A stretch of 64,000 nt of DNA, from positions 62,001-126,000 of the forward strand of contig JANWVY010000004.1 in the NCBI GenBank assembly GCA_025056455.1, in the 5' to 3' direction. This stretch comes from Bryobacteraceae bacterium. GTDB lineage: Bacteria > Acidobacteriota > Terriglobia > Bryobacterales > Bryobacteraceae. Every line of letters starts with the position of its first letter. Position 1 is the stretch's first letter. A model generated the notes under the pieces. It had not been told where the DNA came from. It made no database searches and worked only from the letters and a program-made list of their open reading frames with translations. Positions 62,621 through 64,000 of this stretch are shown here, piece by piece. The position numbers were made by a program, and so were the translations under genes.

Positions 62621-63769
62621 TTAGCGTGACAAAAATGGAAATTGCGGGACTAGCCGGTATCCATGCCGGGAAACCGCCACATAAACCGCGCCTGCCCCGA
62701 GAACCAAGAAGCCGGCGATGATGCCAAACAATAACTTCCAAGGAAATTTCTGGTTCTCGCGATGCAGCACCAGCAAATAACTCGCAAAAACTCCTACAAA
62801 GTACAAAAGCACCATGGGCACGGAAAAAATCATGAGGTTGAAAATGTCTGGCGTGGGAGTAATGATCGCTGCCAAAACGACGATGCCCAGGATGGCATAG
62901 CGGGAATTTTCAAGTAGCCAGCGCGGTGAGGCCAGGTGTAAGAGGGTAAGGAAGAAGATAATGACCGGCAGTTCGAAGACCAGCGCGACGCCCAGAATGA
63001 CATTGACAAATAGATCGAAATACTCAGTGATTGAAACGAGCACTTGGAGGTCAGAGTCACGCCCCAAACCCAGGAGGAACACTAAGCCAAAGCGGAAGGC
63101 GACGAAATATGCAAATAGTCCCCCGATCACAAACAGACCCGCCGAAATGATGATGAATGGCGCCGCCCATCGTCGCTCGCGCTTGTACAGACCGGGTGCG
63201 ATAAAGGCCCAAACCTGATAAAGCACCCAGGGAGAACCCAGAAACAGCGCCGTTAACAGCGGCAACTTCACCCAAATGATCGAGAAGGACTCAAGGGGAG
63301 TGTTCTGAACCAGCTTCGGGGGGTCAATGCCCAGCTGCACCAAAGCGTCTTTGGCCGGAGCGCGGACAAAATTCCACAGCTGGTTAGAGAAAGTGAGGCT
63401 CAAAAGAAACGCCAGCGCGAGTCCAATCAGGGCTTTGATAATTCGCGATCTCAGTTCCTCCAAATGTTCGAGGAACGACATCCGGAGCATCCCTTCCTCT
63501 TCGTCCTCTTCCTCGCTTTTGGTCTCGGGAGGAGGCGAGGGGGGAGGCGAGCTGGAGGAAGACTCAGGGGGCGTTGAGGGAGGCGGTCCGCTCGGCTCCT
63601 GCGTTAGGGCGACTGCATTGGTTTCATAAGCGTAAGGATCTTCGTAGGAACTGGTGGAATCGTCCTGGCGCGGACCCGTATCCGATGCGGCGCCACTCGC
63701 TGGAGCGGCAACGCTTTTCGCTTCCCACGTCTCAGAAGACGCACCCTGCTTGTCTGGTTCTTGCGCCAT
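62621..63769 (-). CDS. tatC: Sec-independent protein translocase TatC with long acidic N-terminal extension
   Basis: 382 residues. The core is normal TatC: it begins MSFLEHLEELRSRIIKALIG and has six membrane helices with FIAPGLYKRERRWAAPF and the late VLAAIITPTPDIFNLMIF. It receives twin-arginine signals and, with TatB, exports folded proteins. What is odd is the roughly 95-residue cytoplasmic N-terminal extension, rich in Ser, Pro and Glu (PPPSPPPETKSEEEDEEEG). The start ATG 63769 is 22 bp after the previous stop; a TTG at 63817 lies inside that gene. Confidence 0.93.
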   Translation of the reverse strand: MAQEPDKQGASSETWEAKSVAAPASGAASDTGPRQDDSTSSYEDPYAYETNAVALTQEPSGPPPSTPPESSSSSPPPSPPPETKSEEEDEEEGMLRMSFLEHLEELRSRIIKALIGLALAFLLSLTFSNQLWNFVRAPAKDALVQLGIDPPKLVQNTPLESFSIIWVKLPLLTALFLGSPWVLYQVWAFIAPGLYKRERRWAAPFIIISAGLFVIGGLFAYFVAFRFGLVFLLGLGRDSDLQVLVSITEYFDLFVNVILGVALVFELPVIIFFLTLLHLASPRWLLENSRYAILGIVVLAAIITPTPDIFNLMIFSVPMVLLYFVGVFASYLLVLHRENQKFPWKLLFGIIAGFLVLGAGAVYVAVSRHGYRLVPQFPFLSR

Positions 63770-63791
63770 TCGATGTCTGTGCTGCTTAAAG

Positions 63792-64000
63792 CTAGCTGCG
63801 CGCCACCGGCTTATCAACCGAAAGCGGTTCGACCGAATTCGGATCGTTCGCTGCTAGCTCCACCGGTGCGGTCGAAGGGACCGGCTGGCTTCCCGTTTCG
63901 GGTGTAACGCCGTTTGGTGTTCCTGCTTCAGCCGGCGCCGCGAGCGTCGCCGATTCAGCGCCCTGAGTTGCGGAAGCGCTTTCTGTGGATTCCTGCGAAG
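63792..64000 (-). CDS. C-terminal end of the gene upstream of tatC (TatA/TatB-like candidate), partial
   Basis: The frame runs off the right edge; 68 codons and a TAG stop (63792-63794) are visible. The peptide is low-complexity, rich in Ala, Ser, Thr, Pro and Glu, without hydrophobic segments, and ends KPVARS. TatB and TatA proteins commonly have such disordered acidic tails, and tatB directly before tatC is the common order. No TatB helix can be seen in the window, so the identity rests on position only. Confidence 0.5.
   Translation of the reverse strand, partial: SQESTESASATQGAESATLAAPAEAGTPNGVTPETGSQPVPSTAPVELAANDPNSVEPLSVDKPVARS

Noticed and set aside
1-64000. CRISPR arrays, prophage, insertion sequences, integrative elements or a dedicated anti-phage island
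   Set aside because: No spaced direct repeats, transposase, integrase, phage structural gene or known defence gene was seen; the nuclease pair is a housekeeping AddAB-type enzyme.

Overview
The window looks like a chromosomal segment of an acidobacterium of the Solibacter/Bryobacter type. The strongest sign is the protein at 6456-9611, which ends in the roughly 230-residue C-terminal domain known as TIGR03437, a domain typical of Solibacter-like genomes. The paired DUF1501 and DUF1549/DUF1553 genes, the PEP-CTERM protein, the Gram-negative envelope genes and the moderately high G+C fit this. The assignment is an inference from gene content; there is no rRNA in the window.

Layout. 71-6020 is the core of a Tad (tight adherence) pilus operon: secretin, CpaE-like ATPase, CpaF/TadA motor, TadB and TadC. 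The pilin, prepilin peptidase and CpaB would have to lie to the left or elsewhere. 6127-13671 holds a small membrane peptide, a large beta-propeller protein, an outer-membrane barrel protein, and a tight three-gene unit with a decahaem cytochrome (MtrA/DmsE type), a large cysteine-free barrel (MtrB/PioB type) and a small membrane protein; this looks like an electron conduit across the outer membrane. 13674-16274 (minus) carries murQ, murA and a rhodanese. 16460-20002 has a PEP-CTERM protein, an ErpA/IscA-type Fe-S protein, an ECF sigma factor, its zinc-finger anti-sigma factor, an LTPEQ (Spy/CpxP-like) protein and a self-contained transcription unit for a structured non-coding RNA. 20415-26390 encodes an AddB-like and an AddA-like helicase-nuclease, both with the Fe-S nuclease cysteine pattern.

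26815-33251 (minus) has a flavin reductase, a CbiX-like chelatase, an unknown 394-residue protein, an aldo/keto reductase and a 2-oxoacid:ferredoxin oxidoreductase (korAB). 33556-42019 mixes a coiled-coil membrane protein, a sensorless sigma-54 activator, hpt, a TPR protein, dgt, a small coiled-coil protein preceded by two palindromic operator-like sites, and two transporters. 42228-52835 has a secreted protein, iolB, a YHS-containing copper-type P-ATPase, a SnoaL-like protein, a degenerate receiver domain, a fumarylacetoacetate-hydrolase family enzyme and the DUF1501/DUF1553 pair. 52997-64000 is housekeeping: scpA, scpB, a pseudouridine synthase, a CoA-binding protein, an MFS transporter, rfaE2, mfd, tRNA-Ala(CGC), a methyltransferase, a second small coiled-coil protein, tatC with a long acidic N-terminal extension, and the tail of the gene before it.

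How it works together. Several genes concern the envelope (pilus, outer-membrane barrels, peptidoglycan recycling, envelope-stress sigma module, Tat export). The DUF1501 protein begins with a twin-arginine signal and is therefore a plausible client of the Tat system at the right edge. No CRISPR array, prophage, insertion sequence or rRNA was seen. Long antisense reading frames opposite most genes reflect biased third codon positions and were left out.
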